Shown: positions 1 to 8,439 of the stretch, piece after piece
Layout: the number at the start of each line of letters is the position of its first letter
Position numbering within the stretch: position 1 is the first letter of the stretch
Assembly: GCA_903952435.1 (NCBI GenBank)
Contig: CAJBFN010000001.1
Coordinates: 104,678-168,677, forward strand
Direction: 5' to 3'
DNA: 64,000 nucleotides
From: an uncultured bacterium
Lineage (GTDB): Bacteria; Patescibacteriota; Saccharimonadia; Saccharimonadales; Saccharimonadaceae
Notes under the pieces: generated by a model
The model's database searches: none
What the model saw: only the letters and a program-made list of their open reading frames with translations
Told to the model about the DNA's origin: nothing
Translations under genes and position numbers: made by a program

Positions 1-9
1 ATATAAAAC

Positions 10-831
10 ATGAGATTATTGAATGGAGCCGAGCTGGCCGATTACATAAAAGAGCGCCAGCTAAAGCAATCTAGGAACTTGATACAGGAATACAAGATTA
101 TTCCACGGCTAGCTATTATTAGGACTGGCCAAAATACAGTGACTGATACATATTTACGATTAAAAACCAGTTATGGCGAAGATATTAATGTTGAGGTTGG
201 TGTATATGAATCAGCTGACGAAGATTTAATGGCGCTAATTAAGAAATTAAATGATGACGTCAACACGCACGGCATTATCATACAATTGCCGCTAGAGAAC
301 GCCGATCAAACTGATGCGGCAGTTAATGCTGTGGCACCAGAAAAAGATGTCGATGGCCTTGGTTTGATTGCTGATTTTACTCCAGCTACAGCTATGGCAA
401 TTGACTGGTTGTTGGTTGGCTATAATGTTGATTTGGTTGGCAAAAAAATTGCAATTGTTGGTAATGGTCGTTTGGTCGGTGCGCCACTGGCTAAATTATG
501 GCAGGGTATTGGTCGCGATGTTTCAGTTTATGATGATACAACTATCGACCTTGCGGATAAACTAAAAATTGCCGATATCATAGTTTCAGCGACTGGCATG
601 CCTGGTTTGATAAAATCTAATATGATTCGACAAAAAGCAGTTGTAGTTGATGCCGGTACAGCGTCTGAAAACGGCAAAATCGTTGGTGATGTTGCCGATG
701 AAGTTCGCGATCGCCAAGATTTAACAATTACGCCAATTCGTGGAGGCGTTGGCCCACTAACAATTGCTGCATTATTTGATAATTTGATAACCGCCGCTCG
801 AAAAAGTATCGAGAAAAAAGTATCTAAATAA
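10..831 (+). CDS. folD: FolD, methylene-THF dehydrogenase/cyclohydrolase
   Basis: Bifunctional enzyme that interconverts 5,10-methylene-THF and 10-formyl-THF in cytosolic one-carbon metabolism. The 273-residue length fits the family (about 280-300). Visible signatures are the catalytic-lysine segment TYLRLK near residue 50, GIIIQLPLE near 95, PEKDVDGL near 115, the Rossmann segment VGNGRLVGAPLAKL near 155, and the C-terminal RGGVGPLTIAAL. The usual GRSxIVG motif is shortened to GRLVG, so the NADP-binding loop is slightly reduced. An AT-rich ATATAAAAC precedes the ATG, but the window edge hides a full promoter. Its 3' end overlaps the convergent SLOG-like gene by 8 nt. Function is confident from motifs. 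Confidence 0.93.
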   Translation: MRLLNGAELADYIKERQLKQSRNLIQEYKIIPRLAIIRTGQNTVTDTYLRLKTSYGEDINVEVGVYESADEDLMALIKKLNDDVNTHGIIIQLPLENADQTDAAVNAVAPEKDVDGLGLIADFTPATAMAIDWLLVGYNVDLVGKKIAIVGNGRLVGAPLAKLWQGIGRDVSVYDDTTIDLADKLKIADIIVSATGMPGLIKSNMIRQKAVVVDAGTASENGKIVGDVADEVRDRQDLTITPIRGGVGPLTIAALFDNLITAARKSIEKKVSK

Positions 832-1306
832 GTTTAGCGTCTAAATTATCAATATTTATATATTCAACCAAAAAATTAATTTCCTCTGGTAATTCGGCGG
901 AAATAAACTCTTTTAATATATAAATCTTCTTTTTGTTGAAATATTGAGCGCAAGCAATCTCTTTCAGCGCACCCCAAGCATAGCCAACACAAACAAAAAT
1001 TTCGCATTGTCTATTGAATTCATCAGCTTGTTTATCCCAATCTTTACAATTAATAACTTCGCCAATTTCAGCGTTAAGATAGTTATTATAATCTTTTTCT
1101 TCGGTCGGGATGACTAACGATATTTTTTTGCCACCAAACTCCATAAATTTATTGCCAAAATACTCTAACAGAGAATCTTTATCTGGGGTCAAGATTATTT
1201 TATTACCACTGTCGGCTATAATTTGCGCAACTTTATCTAATAGTATTTTTCGTTCATTAATATCACCAGAATAAATTTTATTTGGCCCAATTACGCCTAT
1301 CTTCAT
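824..1306 (-). CDS. SLOG/LOG-like Rossmann nucleotide-binding protein
   Basis: 160-residue protein beginning MKIGVIGPNKIYSG, a Rossmann-type beta-strand/glycine start, with a later segment IFVCVGYAWGALKEIACA resembling the part of SLOG/LOG (lysine-decarboxylase-like) folds that binds a nucleotide ligand. The classic PGGxGTxxE motif of cytokinin-activating LOG enzymes is not present, so a phosphoribohydrolase activity is not claimed. It is divergent from the Ham1-like gene across a 33-nt gap. A TATGAT box on the minus strand ends 6 nt before the ATG, suggesting a leaderless transcript. Exact function unknown; a nucleotide or nucleoside-derived ligand is an inference. Confidence 0.6.
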   Translation of the reverse strand: MKIGVIGPNKIYSGDINERKILLDKVAQIIADSGNKIILTPDKDSLLEYFGNKFMEFGGKKISLVIPTEEKDYNNYLNAEIGEVINCKDWDKQADEFNRQCEIFVCVGYAWGALKEIACAQYFNKKKIYILKEFISAELPEEINFLVEYINIDNLDAKLI

Positions 1307-1312
1307 ATTTTA

Positions 1313-1318
1313 ATCATA
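1313..1318 (-). promoter_or_regulatory. -10 box for the SLOG-like gene
   Basis: TATGAT on the minus strand, 6 nt before the ATG at 1306. No Shine-Dalgarno sequence, consistent with leaderless transcription. Confidence 0.55.
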
Positions 1319-1326
1319 GCATTTGC

Positions 1327-1332
1327 TATAAT
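1327..1332 (+). promoter_or_regulatory. -10 box for the Ham1-like gene
   Basis: Consensus TATAAT, 7 nt before the ATG at 1340, so the predicted +1 falls at or next to the start codon. It lies back to back with the minus-strand box at 1313-1318. Confidence 0.65.
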
Positions 1333-1339
1333 CATATCA

Positions 1340-1888
1340 ATGAAACAGATAACTTTAGTTACAAGCAATAGTAGAAAATTAGGAGAAGCGCAATTAGCGC
1401 TTAAAGATTTTGGCATAACCGTCCATAACAAACAATTTGATATCGATGAAATTCAGGCTCGTGATCCAATAGTTATAGCTAGGCATAAAGCTAAAGAAGC
1501 TTTCAAAATAGCCAAGGAGCCTATAGTGGTAACCGATACCTCGTGGGATATCCCAGCGCTAAATGGTTTTCCAGGTGGATACATGAAGGATGTAGCCGAC
1601 TGGCTGACGACTGATGATTTTATTAATTTATTAAGAATCCATAAAGATAAAAGTATTAGTTTTACCGAAACAATTGCATATCAGGATGACAAGCAGAATA
1701 AGGTTTTTAGCCAGAAATTTATTGGAAAGTTAGCTAGTAAACCGCGCGGAACTGGTAATTCTATCGAGCAATTGGCCGAATTTGATGGTTTTACGATTGG
1801 CGAGCGCCAACAACAGGGAAGATTCAGCCATGATCCAAAAGATTATGTTTGGTATAAATTTGCTCAGTGGTTTGTTGATTTAAATTAA
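1340..1888 (+). CDS. Ham1/RdgB-like noncanonical NTP pyrophosphatase
   Basis: 182-residue protein with the family N-terminus TLVTSNSRKLGEAQ (usual TxNxxKxxE). Further matches are the central VVTDTSWDIPALNGFPG (usual xDDSGLxxxxLxGxPG) and a C-terminal SHDPKDYVWYKF corresponding to the substrate-proximal part. Known members hydrolyse ITP/XTP/dITP to the monophosphate and clean the nucleotide pool. Here the DDSGL acidic pair is DTSWD, so the sequence is a divergent member and substrate range is uncertain. It has its own leaderless promoter and converges on the response regulator, overlapping it by 4 nt. Confidence 0.7.
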   Translation: MKQITLVTSNSRKLGEAQLALKDFGITVHNKQFDIDEIQARDPIVIARHKAKEAFKIAKEPIVVTDTSWDIPALNGFPGGYMKDVADWLTTDDFINLLRIHKDKSISFTETIAYQDDKQNKVFSQKFIGKLASKPRGTGNSIEQLAEFDGFTIGERQQQGRFSHDPKDYVWYKFAQWFVDLN

Positions 1889-2256
1889 GCTATTTTAAGT
1901 GTTTCTTTAACTTGTTGCACAACTTGTCGAGGGGTCAGGTTGGCTTTCACAATATAGCTATTAACACCTAGTGATTTCAATGATTTTGGTGCTTCTTCTA
2001 GGCCGACATTTGTCAGTATAATTACAGGTACTGTTTTGCCCCAGTTGGCTTTTCGGATGATAGTCAATGCTTCTTCACCGTCCATTACTGGCATTTGTAA
2101 ATCAAGTAATACGATATCGGGGCTAAAAGATTCAACCAAGGCGACACCTTCTTCGCCATTGTGGGCTAATTGCACATCAAACCCGTCAGATTCAAATTTC
2201 ATTCGATACATTTGGCTGATAACTGGATCGTCTTCGATGATAGCAATCTTTGTCAT
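1885..2256 (-). CDS. Single-domain response regulator receiver (CheY-like)
   Basis: 123-residue receiver domain with no output domain. The acidic pair is in IAIIEDDPV at the N-terminus, the phospho-acceptor Asp is in DIVLLDLQMPVMDG, the Thr-type switch in VIILTNVG, and the conserved Lys in SYIVKANLT. I prefer the ATG at 2256: the upstream TTG in frame overlaps the -10-like TATTAT that ends about 6 nt before it. There is no adjacent kinase. The only kinase in the window is the orphan at 27879, and any pairing between them is speculation. Stand-alone receivers of this kind usually relay signals by protein interaction. Confidence 0.88.
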   Translation of the reverse strand: MTKIAIIEDDPVISQMYRMKFESDGFDVQLAHNGEEGVALVESFSPDIVLLDLQMPVMDGEEALTIIRKANWGKTVPVIILTNVGLEEAPKSLKSLGVNSYIVKANLTPRQVVQQVKETLKIA

Positions 2257-2312
2257 AATTTTATAATACAACTTTATATCAAATTGCTCAAGTAGCTAAT
2301 GGTTTTTATGTT

Positions 2313-2352
2313 TATAATATAAAAACCCAAATTACAAGCACCGTCCTTGCAA
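2313..2352 (+). repeat. Dispersed intergenic repeat, copy 1
   Basis: TATAATATAAAAA followed by TTACAAGCACCGTCCTTGCAA at 2332-2352. It matches copies near 6491, 40139 and 59507. The 7-bp arms (TTGCAAG/CTTGCAA in the consensus) surround a CACCGTC loop. It sits between the divergent response regulator and beta-lactamase-like genes. Confidence 0.7.
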
Positions 2353-2393
2353 TCCCAACAGAGATAAATAACCTAAAAACATTTTTATACTGC

Positions 2394-2399
2394 TATAAT
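2394..2399 (+). promoter_or_regulatory. -10 box for the beta-lactamase-like gene
   Basis: TATAAT, 6 nt before the ATG at 2406. No Shine-Dalgarno sequence; leaderless type. Confidence 0.65.
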
Positions 2400-2405
2400 T
2401 TACTT

Positions 2406-3824
2406 ATGAATAAAAAAGCATTAGATCACTCAGTTAAATATATTAATTCATGGTTAGATCTTAGGTATGAAAATAATGATCTGCCAGGGTTTGTGGTCGC
2501 TATTTCCTATAAAGGAAAGATTCTTTTAAATAAAGCTTACGGATACGCGGATATTGATAAAAAAGTTAAATTAACACCAAATCATATCTTTAGAGTTGCT
2601 TCACACTCGAAAACTTTCACAGCGACAGCTCTTATGCAATTGCAAGAACAAGGTAAGCTAAAAATTGATGACTATGCAGTGACTTATTTGCCTTGGTTAA
2701 AAGATCATAAGGACAAGAAGTGGCAAAATGTTACCATTCGTCAGTTAATGTCTCATGGAGCTGGAATTATTAGAGATGGCCAAAATAGTAGTTTTTGGCA
2801 ATTAGAGCGCCCATTTCCTAATGCCAAGCAATTAAAAGAAGAGATTTTACAATCAGACCTAGTTATCGATAATAATACAAAACTAAAGTACTCAAACTTT
2901 GGCTATTCGTTACTTGGTTTATTAATTGAAAGTATTTCTGGTAAGACATACAACAATTATGTATTAGAAAATATTAGTGAACCACTAGGACTCAAGAATA
3001 CTGGACCAGATTATAAATCTGAAATTGCGGATAAATTGGCGGTTGGCTACACTCGCAAGATTAATGGTTATCGTTTGCCGATTGATAATATCGAGACAAA
3101 AGCAATGTCAGCGGCAACAGGCTTTTATTCCACATCAGAAGACTTGTGTAATTACTTTACGGCTCAATTTGTGGGTTCGGAAAAACTTATCAATGATGAG
3201 TCAAAAAAAGAAATGCAAAGAACACATTGGCGCGCTACTAAACCGTTCCAGAACTTTCAAGAAGATTACGGACTTGGTATTGAAATTGAATATATTAATA
3301 ATAGAAGAACTATTAGTCATGGAGGCGGTTTTCCAGGTTTCGCCACGAAAAGCATAGGAGACCCTAAAGATCAGCTAGTAGTCGTCGTGCTAACTAACTG
3401 TCACGATGGTTTATCGTCGATGATTGCAAGAAACATTTTTCCAATAATCGATTATTTTCTAAATAATACTTCGACGGTTAAGCCAAAACATAATCTAAGT
3501 ATTCTTGAAGGTCGCTATGTTGGGCGTTTAGGTTTTATCACCGACATAATCGTGACTGGCGATAAAATTGTTTCAAATTCTCCAAATAATTGGCAACCAA
3601 TGCAAAATTTAGAGAGTTTAGAATATATTGACGATACGACATTCAAGATTGTTGATGCAGACAGTTTCAGTAATGAAGGAGAGAAAGTGATCTTTAAGGT
3701 AATAGGCAGCAAAGTCGAGTCGATCGATTATAGTGGAGTTATTATAAAACCCGAGAATATTTGGCGAAAAGACATAAAGGGACAAGAACGTATAAAATTG
3801 CTTGAACCAAAGCTAGATATGTAA
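2406..3824 (+). CDS. Class C beta-lactamase/PBP4*-family serine hydrolase
   Basis: 472-residue protein of the beta-lactamase (serine peptidase S12) fold. The nucleophile motif is S66-H-S-K69 (SxxK) in RVASHSKTFT, the second motif is YSN in KYSNFGYSLLG, and the third is HGG in ISHGGGFPGF. A C-terminal domain of about 110 residues follows the catalytic domain, as in PBP4*/EstB-like hydrolases. No signal peptide is evident, so the protein is probably cytoplasmic, which argues against classical beta-lactam resistance. It may be an esterase, D-aminopeptidase or peptidase. It is a single-gene unit with its own leaderless promoter. Confidence 0.82.
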   Translation: MNKKALDHSVKYINSWLDLRYENNDLPGFVVAISYKGKILLNKAYGYADIDKKVKLTPNHIFRVASHSKTFTATALMQLQEQGKLKIDDYAVTYLPWLKDHKDKKWQNVTIRQLMSHGAGIIRDGQNSSFWQLERPFPNAKQLKEEILQSDLVIDNNTKLKYSNFGYSLLGLLIESISGKTYNNYVLENISEPLGLKNTGPDYKSEIADKLAVGYTRKINGYRLPIDNIETKAMSAATGFYSTSEDLCNYFTAQFVGSEKLINDESKKEMQRTHWRATKPFQNFQEDYGLGIEIEYINNRRTISHGGGFPGFATKSIGDPKDQLVVVVLTNCHDGLSSMIARNIFPIIDYFLNNTSTVKPKHNLSILEGRYVGRLGFITDIIVTGDKIVSNSPNNWQPMQNLESLEYIDDTTFKIVDADSFSNEGEKVIFKVIGSKVESIDYSGVIIKPENIWRKDIKGQERIKLLEPKLDM

Positions 3825-3825
3825 T

Positions 3826-3846
3826 CACGCTAAAACGGTGCGTGAA
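3826..3846. other. Small hairpin after the serine hydrolase
   Basis: TCACGC and GCGTGA arms (6 bp) just after the stop codon. There is no U-run, so terminator function is uncertain. Confidence 0.35.
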
Positions 3847-3899
3847 TAAGAACGATGCCTATTGTACCTATACAACATGGCGGGTATGGGATTTGAGTG

Positions 3900-3922
3900 T
3901 ATAATCAAACTATATAAAAAGG
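3900..3922 (+). promoter_or_regulatory. Promoter -10 and ribosome binding site for the Nudix gene
   Basis: TATAAT at 3900-3905 lies 23 nt before the ATG at 3929, and AAAAAGGA around 3916-3923 is a Shine-Dalgarno-like sequence. This gene therefore appears to have a short conventional leader, unlike its neighbours. Confidence 0.5.
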
Positions 3923-3928
3923 ATATAA

Positions 3929-4411
3929 ATGAAGCCAGATTTACTAGATAGTTTTGAATTCCGCGGGGAGCATATTGATGTTGAGTGGTTTGATGTGTTG
4001 TCGAAGGATAAAATTCCTAATTTACCATGGCAACAAGTTTATGTGATTGGTGATTTATCCGGCAAGGTGCCTATTGTCACTTACGAAAATGATAATGATA
4101 ATTTACCTGGCGGTAAGACCGAGCCGGGCGAAACGCCTGATCAAACTATCAGGCGCGAGATACAAGAAGAGCTAAATTGTAATGTTATATCCTGGGAGCC
4201 ATTGGGTTATCAGCGCTGTTCAACTAAGGGTAAGAATGAGGTCTATCAATTAAGAGCTTTTGCGCGATTAGAAAAAATTGGCGAATTTGAATCCGATCCC
4301 GACGGAAGTGTAATCGGATATTACACAATTGACTTAGGTGATTTAGATAAGGCAATTCAATGGGGATTAGTAGGCGAACGTTTGCAAAATATCGCAAAAA
4401 AGCATTTTTAG
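3929..4411 (+). CDS. Nudix hydrolase
   Basis: 160-residue protein with a complete Nudix box: GKTEPGE, then seven residues, then REIQEEL (GX5EX7REUXEE). Family members hydrolyse nucleoside diphosphates linked to another moiety, using the box glutamates to bind Mg2+. The fold around the box (DNLPGGKTEPGE; ISWEPLGYQ; YQLRAFARL) is typical of small one-domain hydrolases. The substrate cannot be read from the sequence. A NADAR protein follows, so both may handle ADP-ribose-type or damaged nucleotides. Confidence 0.88.
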   Translation: MKPDLLDSFEFRGEHIDVEWFDVLSKDKIPNLPWQQVYVIGDLSGKVPIVTYENDNDNLPGGKTEPGETPDQTIRREIQEELNCNVISWEPLGYQRCSTKGKNEVYQLRAFARLEKIGEFESDPDGSVIGYYTIDLGDLDKAIQWGLVGERLQNIAKKHF

Positions 4412-4475
4412 ATATATTTTCTGGATTATCTTATCATGAAATATAGATATAAAATATTATCTCGACCACTTTTGT

Positions 4476-4481
4476 TATAAT
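4476..4481 (+). promoter_or_regulatory. -10 box for the NADAR gene
   Basis: TATAAT, 6 nt before the ATG at 4488. Leaderless type. Confidence 0.62.
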
Positions 4482-4487
4482 GATTTT

Positions 4488-4937
4488 ATGGATGACAATA
4501 TTGCAGGATTCTTTTTGGATGGTTGGTGTGTTTTTGATAATTTTGCGCCATTTCAGGTTGAGTGGAGGGGTAAATTATATCCAACGTCCGAACATGCATT
4601 TCAAGCTGCTCATTTTATTGAAGCATATCCAGAATTAGCCGAAAAAGTCAGACTGTGCCGGTCGCCTCGTCAAGCGTCTGATTTTGCTAATGAAAATTCT
4701 AATTTTGATGATCCGCAGTGGAAGCAAAAAAGAGTTAGCACTATGGAAGAGATTGTGAAGTGTAAATTTGATCAACATCTTTTTATAGCTGAAACTCTGA
4801 AATTATCTGGCAACAAAATAATAGTCGAAATGAATGATAATGATTCATTTTGGGGTTGGGGCCCAGATCACAACGGTAATAATGAACTTGGTAAGATTTG
4901 GATGAAGTTAAGAGATACGATGATATGGAGCAATTAA
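4488..4937 (+). CDS. NADAR-family protein (YbiA-like)
   Basis: 149-residue NADAR domain. The visible family signatures are FDNFAPFQVEW near residue 17, YPTSEHAFQAAHF near 32 and WGWGPDHNGNNELGKIWM near the C-terminus. Characterised relatives are N-glycosidases acting on riboflavin-pathway intermediates or on ADP-ribosylated substrates. Length and motif order match a complete stand-alone domain. Its 3' end overlaps the start of the APH-like gene by 13 nt, implying translational coupling. It could be a nucleotide-repair enzyme or take part in ADP-ribose removal; the sequence does not decide. Confidence 0.82.
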   Translation: MDDNIAGFFLDGWCVFDNFAPFQVEWRGKLYPTSEHAFQAAHFIEAYPELAEKVRLCRSPRQASDFANENSNFDDPQWKQKRVSTMEEIVKCKFDQHLFIAETLKLSGNKIIVEMNDNDSFWGWGPDHNGNNELGKIWMKLRDTMIWSN

Positions 4938-5956
4938 AAAAAGAAATGGAAAATACTATATCACCCGTAGGTTGTGAAGCAGCCGCTAGTGAATTAGGAT
5001 GTAACGTCTCTGATATTCAGGTCGTTGGAGTCGATGACGGTTACTCGCGTAATCGTCGATCTTTGGTGGGGTATGCGGATAAATGGATTTTTGCCAAAGA
5101 GGTTGACCATGATTTACTGCCAGGCGACGGCGTAGAGGAGATGAGATGGTTGCACAAAGATTTCGAGTGTACTAATGCTTTAAGGCAAACAGTCCCTGAG
5201 ATTGTGCCCGAATGGGAAAAATTAACAGCAAATAATCACGTGCTTCTGATGCCGAGCTATAGGGTTGATGATGGATGGCTATGGTCTTTGCCGTTGAAGG
5301 CAGACGATCAATCTTTGTATATCCAAGCAGTGGTTGACGCTACAAAAAAGCTCGAGACTGTCAATTTTGATCAAAATGCCATAGATAATCTAAATTTAAG
5401 TCCATATTTTAGAGATAAACTCGCCCTGGATGATGGACTTGTTTTAATCCTGAAAAATGAAGATATTCGAAATCAACTCCAAGATAAATATACTGCGATG
5501 GAGCAGGATGATTCACTTATAAGTTTGCGCCATGCAATTCGTAAAATGCGCGACTTACTGAAGGACGAAGCGGCGCTTGATGATCTATCAAAAAAAGCAG
5601 CCTCACTTATCAACCAGCCAAATAATTGTTTTGGGCACTGCGATGTTCGTAGCGATAATATTACCTTTAATCCGCTGACTGGTCAAGTAAAGTTTGTTGA
5701 TTGGAACTGGGCGTCTTTTGCCACTTCGGGATTTGGTGCGACGGAGTTTTTGATTGATATAGCAAGGCGCGGTGTTAATGTTGAGCCTTGGCTTGATAGT
5801 CTAAATATAGAAATGCTTGCCGCAACTGTGGGATTTTACGCAAAACGATGCCTTGAAGACCCACTTGCGCCAGGTAATACATTGCGCGATATGCAGGCTC
5901 AATCAGCTGCTGTTGCATTAGATTTGTACGATATGGCCGTTAGCGCTAATAGATAA
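4925..5956 (+). CDS. Aminoglycoside phosphotransferase (APH)-family kinase
   Basis: About 343 residues with the kinase-like catalytic segments of APH/choline kinases: FGHCDVRSDNITF (HxDxxxxN catalytic loop) near residue 238 and VKFVDWNWAS (metal-binding DxD-like segment) near 255. The N-lobe is divergent. I chose the ATG at 4925; a TTG at 4898 in frame is possible. It is coupled to NADAR by overlap. Substrates of this fold range from aminoglycosides to sugars and choline, so antibiotic resistance is not established. No membrane segment is seen. Confidence 0.75.
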   Translation: MEQLKKEMENTISPVGCEAAASELGCNVSDIQVVGVDDGYSRNRRSLVGYADKWIFAKEVDHDLLPGDGVEEMRWLHKDFECTNALRQTVPEIVPEWEKLTANNHVLLMPSYRVDDGWLWSLPLKADDQSLYIQAVVDATKKLETVNFDQNAIDNLNLSPYFRDKLALDDGLVLILKNEDIRNQLQDKYTAMEQDDSLISLRHAIRKMRDLLKDEAALDDLSKKAASLINQPNNCFGHCDVRSDNITFNPLTGQVKFVDWNWASFATSGFGATEFLIDIARRGVNVEPWLDSLNIEMLAATVGFYAKRCLEDPLAPGNTLRDMQAQSAAVALDLYDMAVSANR

Positions 5957-5968
5957 TAAAGGCCATAC

Positions 5969-5974
5969 TATAAT
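5969..5974 (+). promoter_or_regulatory. -10 box for the GrpB-family gene
   Basis: TATAAT ending 4 nt before the ATG at 5979. Leaderless type. Confidence 0.55.
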
Positions 5975-5978
5975 TAAT

Positions 5979-6476
5979 ATGCTAAAAATATACAAAAGCA
6001 AAAAGTCATTCGGCAAGTTATTTATCAATACTAAAAAAGAATTAGAAAATATATTAGGCGATGATTGCATAATCGAGCATGTTGGCAGCACGGCAATACC
6101 TGGTGTTGATGGCAAGGGTATTATTGATGTCTTGATAGGTTTTGATAATGAAGAGCAAATTATTAAGGCGGCCGATAAATTATTACGTCATGGTTATTTT
6201 TCTGCAAGAAAAAAATTAGAAGGTCGGAAGGATCGCGTATTTATGTCGTCCAGTAATGACGATACTACTATCGGTGACGTGCATTTACATATGGTTTTAA
6301 AAAATAGCGCAGATTTTATCGATTTTATTAAAGTTAGAGATTTTCTTCGCCAAAATCCAGATGAAGCTGAAAAATACTCTGAATTAAAATATAAAATTGC
6401 AAAAGATGCTGGTTTTGACAGGGAAGAATATAAAAAACAGAAGAGTAAATTTATCGAAGAAATATTAAGGAAATAG
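5979..6476 (+). CDS. GrpB family (UPF0157) nucleotidyltransferase-fold protein
   Basis: 165-residue protein with the GrpB signature EHVGSTAIPGVDGKGIID near residue 28 (GS motif of the nucleotidyltransferase fold with following acidic residues), VHLHMV near 108 and FIKVRDFLRQNP near 122. The family is often found near resistance or modification genes, but its biochemical role is poorly defined. Complete length for the family. It has its own leaderless promoter. Confidence 0.82.
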   Translation: MLKIYKSKKSFGKLFINTKKELENILGDDCIIEHVGSTAIPGVDGKGIIDVLIGFDNEEQIIKAADKLLRHGYFSARKKLEGRKDRVFMSSSNDDTTIGDVHLHMVLKNSADFIDFIKVRDFLRQNPDEAEKYSELKYKIAKDAGFDREEYKKQKSKFIEEILRK

Positions 6477-6490
6477 TTTAATTTTATAGG

Positions 6491-6530
6491 TATAGCATAA
6501 AAACTTGAATTGCAAGCACTGTCCTTGTTC
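6491..6530 (+). repeat. Dispersed intergenic repeat, copy 2
   Basis: TATAGCATAAAAACTTGAA followed by TTGCAAGCACTGTCCTTGTTC at 6510-6530. The right arm is degraded (TTC for CAA). It lies between the GrpB and S66 peptidase genes. Confidence 0.65.
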
Positions 6531-6538
6531 TAAGGTGA

Positions 6539-6544
6539 TATAAT
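6539..6544 (+). promoter_or_regulatory. -10 box for the S66 peptidase gene
   Basis: TATAAT, 6 nt before the ATG at 6551. Leaderless type. Confidence 0.62.
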
Positions 6545-6550
6545 TCTTAT

Positions 6551-7537
6551 ATGATTATCCCAGATAAGTTAAAACTTGGTGACGAGATACGTGTGATTGC
6601 CCCTGCAAGATCAATGGGTATTTTAAGTGACGAATTAAAAGATATTGCCAATAAGCGTCTTTCGGAATTAGGTTATAAAGTTAGTTTTGGCAAAAATGTC
6701 GATGTTATGGACGATTTTAAATCTTCGAGCGTAGATTCCAGAGTTGCGGATTTGCACGATGCTTTTTCGGATAAGAATGTTAAGGGCATTCTTACGGTTA
6801 TTGGGGGCTTTAATAGTAACCAGATGCTTGATTATATTGACTGGGATTTAATAAAAAATAATCCAAAAATATTTTGTGGCTTCTCGGACATTACAATTTT
6901 AAATAATGCTTTTTATGCAAAGACTGGCCTAGTTTCTTATTCTGGACCTCATTATTCAACTTTTGGTCAGAAATTATATTTTGGCTATACTCTGGATTAT
7001 TTTAAAAAATGTTGTGTTGATAGTGCGCCTTTCATCATTGAAGCTTCTTCTGAATGGAGCGATGACCCATGGTATAAAGATCAGGATAGTAGGCAACCAG
7101 CAAAAAATAATGGCTTTCTAGTGATTAATGAAGGTAAGGCAGAGGGTATTGTGATCGGGGCTAATTTATGCACTTTTAATCTATTACAAGGCACACCGTA
7201 TATGCCGAGCCTAACTGATACGATTCTATTTATTGAAGACGATGCCCATGCTGACGGAACGGACGTCATGGAGTTTGACAGGAACTTACAATCAATAATA
7301 CAGCTTCCAGATTTCAAAAATGTAAAAGGTATTGTTATTGGCAGATTTCAAAAAGCTGCAAATATGACAAATGATTTATTAACTAAAATTATTAAAACCA
7401 AAAAAGAACTCAATAATATCCCTATTATTGCAGGTGTTGATTTTGGCCATACGGACCCCAAGGTAACTTTACCTATAGGAGGCAAAGTTAAGATGGATAC
7501 CGATAGTAAATCGTTATTGACGATAATAGAACACTAG
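6551..7537 (+). CDS. S66-family LD-carboxypeptidase/MccF-like peptidase
   Basis: 328 residues. The family catalytic triad is recognisable: Ser in CGFSDIT near residue 115, Glu in LFIEDDAHADG near 227, His in GVDFGHTDP near 300. S66 enzymes cleave the L,D-peptide bond of muropeptides (LdcA) or inactivate peptide-nucleotide antibiotics (MccF). The DDAHADGTDVMEFDR segment after the Glu makes the MccF-like branch possible. No signal peptide, so cytoplasmic. It lies 2.5 kb upstream of a nonribosomal peptide cluster; a role in self-immunity is only an inference from location and family. Confidence 0.85.
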   Translation: MIIPDKLKLGDEIRVIAPARSMGILSDELKDIANKRLSELGYKVSFGKNVDVMDDFKSSSVDSRVADLHDAFSDKNVKGILTVIGGFNSNQMLDYIDWDLIKNNPKIFCGFSDITILNNAFYAKTGLVSYSGPHYSTFGQKLYFGYTLDYFKKCCVDSAPFIIEASSEWSDDPWYKDQDSRQPAKNNGFLVINEGKAEGIVIGANLCTFNLLQGTPYMPSLTDTILFIEDDAHADGTDVMEFDRNLQSIIQLPDFKNVKGIVIGRFQKAANMTNDLLTKIIKTKKELNNIPIIAGVDFGHTDPKVTLPIGGKVKMDTDSKSLLTIIEH

Positions 7538-7582
7538 ACTAAATAACCACTATCCTTGTTAAGATTATTTAATTATAGATGT

Positions 7583-8326
7583 CTATACCTTAGTAACAAT
7601 TTCTAGCGCAATTTGAAATAGTTTTGCTGAATTTCGTTCGTTCTCTTGCGGGTTTTTGCCGTCGATGTTATCATCGGTGATTAAAAAGCTAGCAAAACTT
7701 ATACTGCGAAACTGTGCAACAGCTAGCAGTGATGCCAGCTCCATATCAACAGCTACGCATCCATTATTCTTCATTGTCTGTAATTTTCCAGCCGTTTCTC
7801 GATACACGGCATCGGTTGTCCAGACTTTGCCGTTTAGAAAAGGTATGCTATTTTCAGAAAATAATTTCTTCATTATATTTATTGAATTATCATTCTGGGC
7901 AACTTCATCGCTTGGTGATAAATAATGATAGCTTACGCCCTCTTCGCGAAATGCAGAATTTGGAATAATAATAGTATTTTTGTTAATTTCTCTGTTTATT
8001 GCACCGCATGTGCCAAACGCGACAATTTTGTTTATACCGCTTGCAATTAGTAGCTCCATGTCTGCAGCCGACATAGACGCACCGCCAGCTCCACTGGCTG
8101 GTGATACCAACAATATATTTTCTTGTTCATGCTGATACATAAGAAAATTATTAAAAACTCTTCCACTGGCATTTTTAGCTGGAAAAACTTCAATATTACC
8201 TTGTTCGCTTACATAATTTTCCCAAACTTCATCATCAAAAATCATTAAAGCTTTTTTGGGGCCGCCGAGAAGGTTAAGATTAGGCGGGTTAAATAAGGCA
8301 TTTTTATCTGGGTCAAAGTTAATCAT
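7583..8326 (-). CDS. Nucleoside phosphorylase (PNP/UDP family)
   Basis: 247 residues with the nucleoside phosphorylase superfamily-1 signatures KIVAFGTCGAIN (phosphate-binding glycine-rich region) near residue 98, VWTTDAVYRET near 160, and CVAVDMELASLLAVAQFR near 185 that contacts the ribose. The enzyme splits nucleosides with phosphate to free base and ribose-1-phosphate, a typical salvage role in auxotrophic Patescibacteria. Whether the base is purine or uracil cannot be fixed. Upstream on the minus strand lie two TATAAT-like boxes and AAAAGGA about 6 nt from the ATG. Confidence 0.85.
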   Translation of the reverse strand: MINFDPDKNALFNPPNLNLLGGPKKALMIFDDEVWENYVSEQGNIEVFPAKNASGRVFNNFLMYQHEQENILLVSPASGAGGASMSAADMELLIASGINKIVAFGTCGAINREINKNTIIIPNSAFREEGVSYHYLSPSDEVAQNDNSINIMKKLFSENSIPFLNGKVWTTDAVYRETAGKLQTMKNNGCVAVDMELASLLAVAQFRSISFASFLITDDNIDGKNPQENERNSAKLFQIALEIVTKV

Positions 8327-8426
8327 TTTTTATCCTTTTTGATTATAAAATTAATTATAACATCATGCACGTCTTATAATATTTGGCATAAGGTTAATTT
8401 GGGCTTTAGTTTATCTACGGCTTTGT

Positions 8427-8432
8427 TATAGT
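8427..8432 (+). promoter_or_regulatory. -10 box for the GNAT gene
   Basis: TATAGT, 7 nt before the ATG at 8440. Leaderless type. Confidence 0.5.
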
Positions 8433-8439
8433 TATAGCT

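Noticed and set aside
4925..5956. Aminoglycoside resistance gene call
   Set aside because: Only the shared kinase catalytic loop is visible; APH-fold enzymes act on many substrates.
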